Part shown: positions 63,955 through 64,000 of the stretch, piece after piece | How the letters are laid out: each line of letters begins with the position of its first letter | Numbering within the stretch: the stretch's first letter is position 1 | DNA from: CAZPNX01 sp964588285 | GTDB lineage: Bacteria; Edwardsbacteria; AC1; EtOH8 | Assembly (NCBI GenBank): GCA_964588285.1 | Contig: CAZPNX010000003.1 | Coordinates: 1-64,000, forward strand | DNA length: 64,000 nucleotides | Direction of reading: 5' to 3' | Notes under the pieces: generated by a model | Seen by the model: only the letters and a program-made list of their open reading frames with translations | The model's database searches: none | Told to the model about the DNA's origin: nothing | Translations under genes and position numbers: made by a program

Positions 63955-64000
63955 ATGAAGATAGGCTTCGTCCAGTTCGCCCCGGACTTCGGCCAGGTGC
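63955..64000 (+). CDS. Start of a carbon-nitrogen hydrolase (nitrilase) family gene, cut by the window end
   Basis: Only 15 codons are visible: MKIGFVQFAPDFGQV. This opening is typical of nitrilase/amidase-fold carbon-nitrogen hydrolases, whose first strand reads K(I/V)xxxQFxPxxG. The substrate class cannot be told. Confidence 0.6.
   Translation, partial: MKIGFVQFAPDFGQV

Overview
The window is GC-rich and densely packed. Every gene I can support lies on the + strand. It looks like a chromosomal segment of an uncultivated Gram-negative-type bacterium. Four secreted proteins end in a type IX-secretion-like sorting domain. MurE carries the meso-diaminopimelate motif DNPR, UDP-xylose/glucuronate glycan genes are present, and beta-barrel and lipoprotein signals occur. 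Together these suggest the FCB group or a neighbouring candidate phylum (Edwardsbacteria/TA06-like). That placement is inference; there is no rRNA gene to confirm it.

Layout. 1-7600: secreted proteins with shared C-terminal sorting domains (a frameshifted Gly-rich surface protein, an M6 metalloprotease, a papain-like protease), each followed by its own terminator, plus a 56-codon AT-hook mini-gene. 7.7-17.6 kb: a flavoprotein, then a GAF-GGDEF protein and an envelope-glycan cassette (UDP-glucose dehydrogenase, UDP-xylose synthase, two GT39-type membrane transferases, two polyprenyl-phosphate GT2 enzymes). 17.6-25.1 kb: dxr, a site-2 protease, an acyl-CoA synthetase, a 920-residue coiled-coil protein and xerD. 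25.1-28.2 kb: an AT-richer single-chain restriction-modification enzyme. 28.2-33.2 kb: ridA, a lipid kinase, a thiouridylase-like ATP-pyrophosphatase, a small membrane protein, an RCK potassium channel and a stand-alone PAS protein. 33.2-50.1 kb: a complete dcw cluster (mraZ, STAS, rsmH, ftsL, ftsI, murE, murF, mraY, murD, ftsW, murG, murC, murB, ftsQ, ftsA, ftsZ) behind a consensus promoter and a four-repeat MraZ box. 50.4-52.6 kb: an unusual beta-barrel/ComEA fusion, then a repeat-rich patch with a small ORF and a decayed SBBP-type gene. 52.7-56.8 kb: a PyrR-attenuated pyrR-pyrB-pyrC operon and an SPFH protein. 57.0-64.0 kb: a K+-independent H+-pyrophosphatase, small membrane and lipoprotein genes, a YchF-like GTPase, a secreted beta-propeller protein, a C39-like peptidase and the start of a nitrilase-family gene.

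Most operons are translationally coupled by 1-14 nt overlaps. Regulatory elements are legible: consensus sigma-70 promoters, an MraZ operator, a PyrR leader, several intrinsic terminators and three promoters that appear to give leaderless mRNAs. Several families of short palindromic intergenic repeats recur. No tRNA, rRNA, CRISPR array, transposase or prophage was found.
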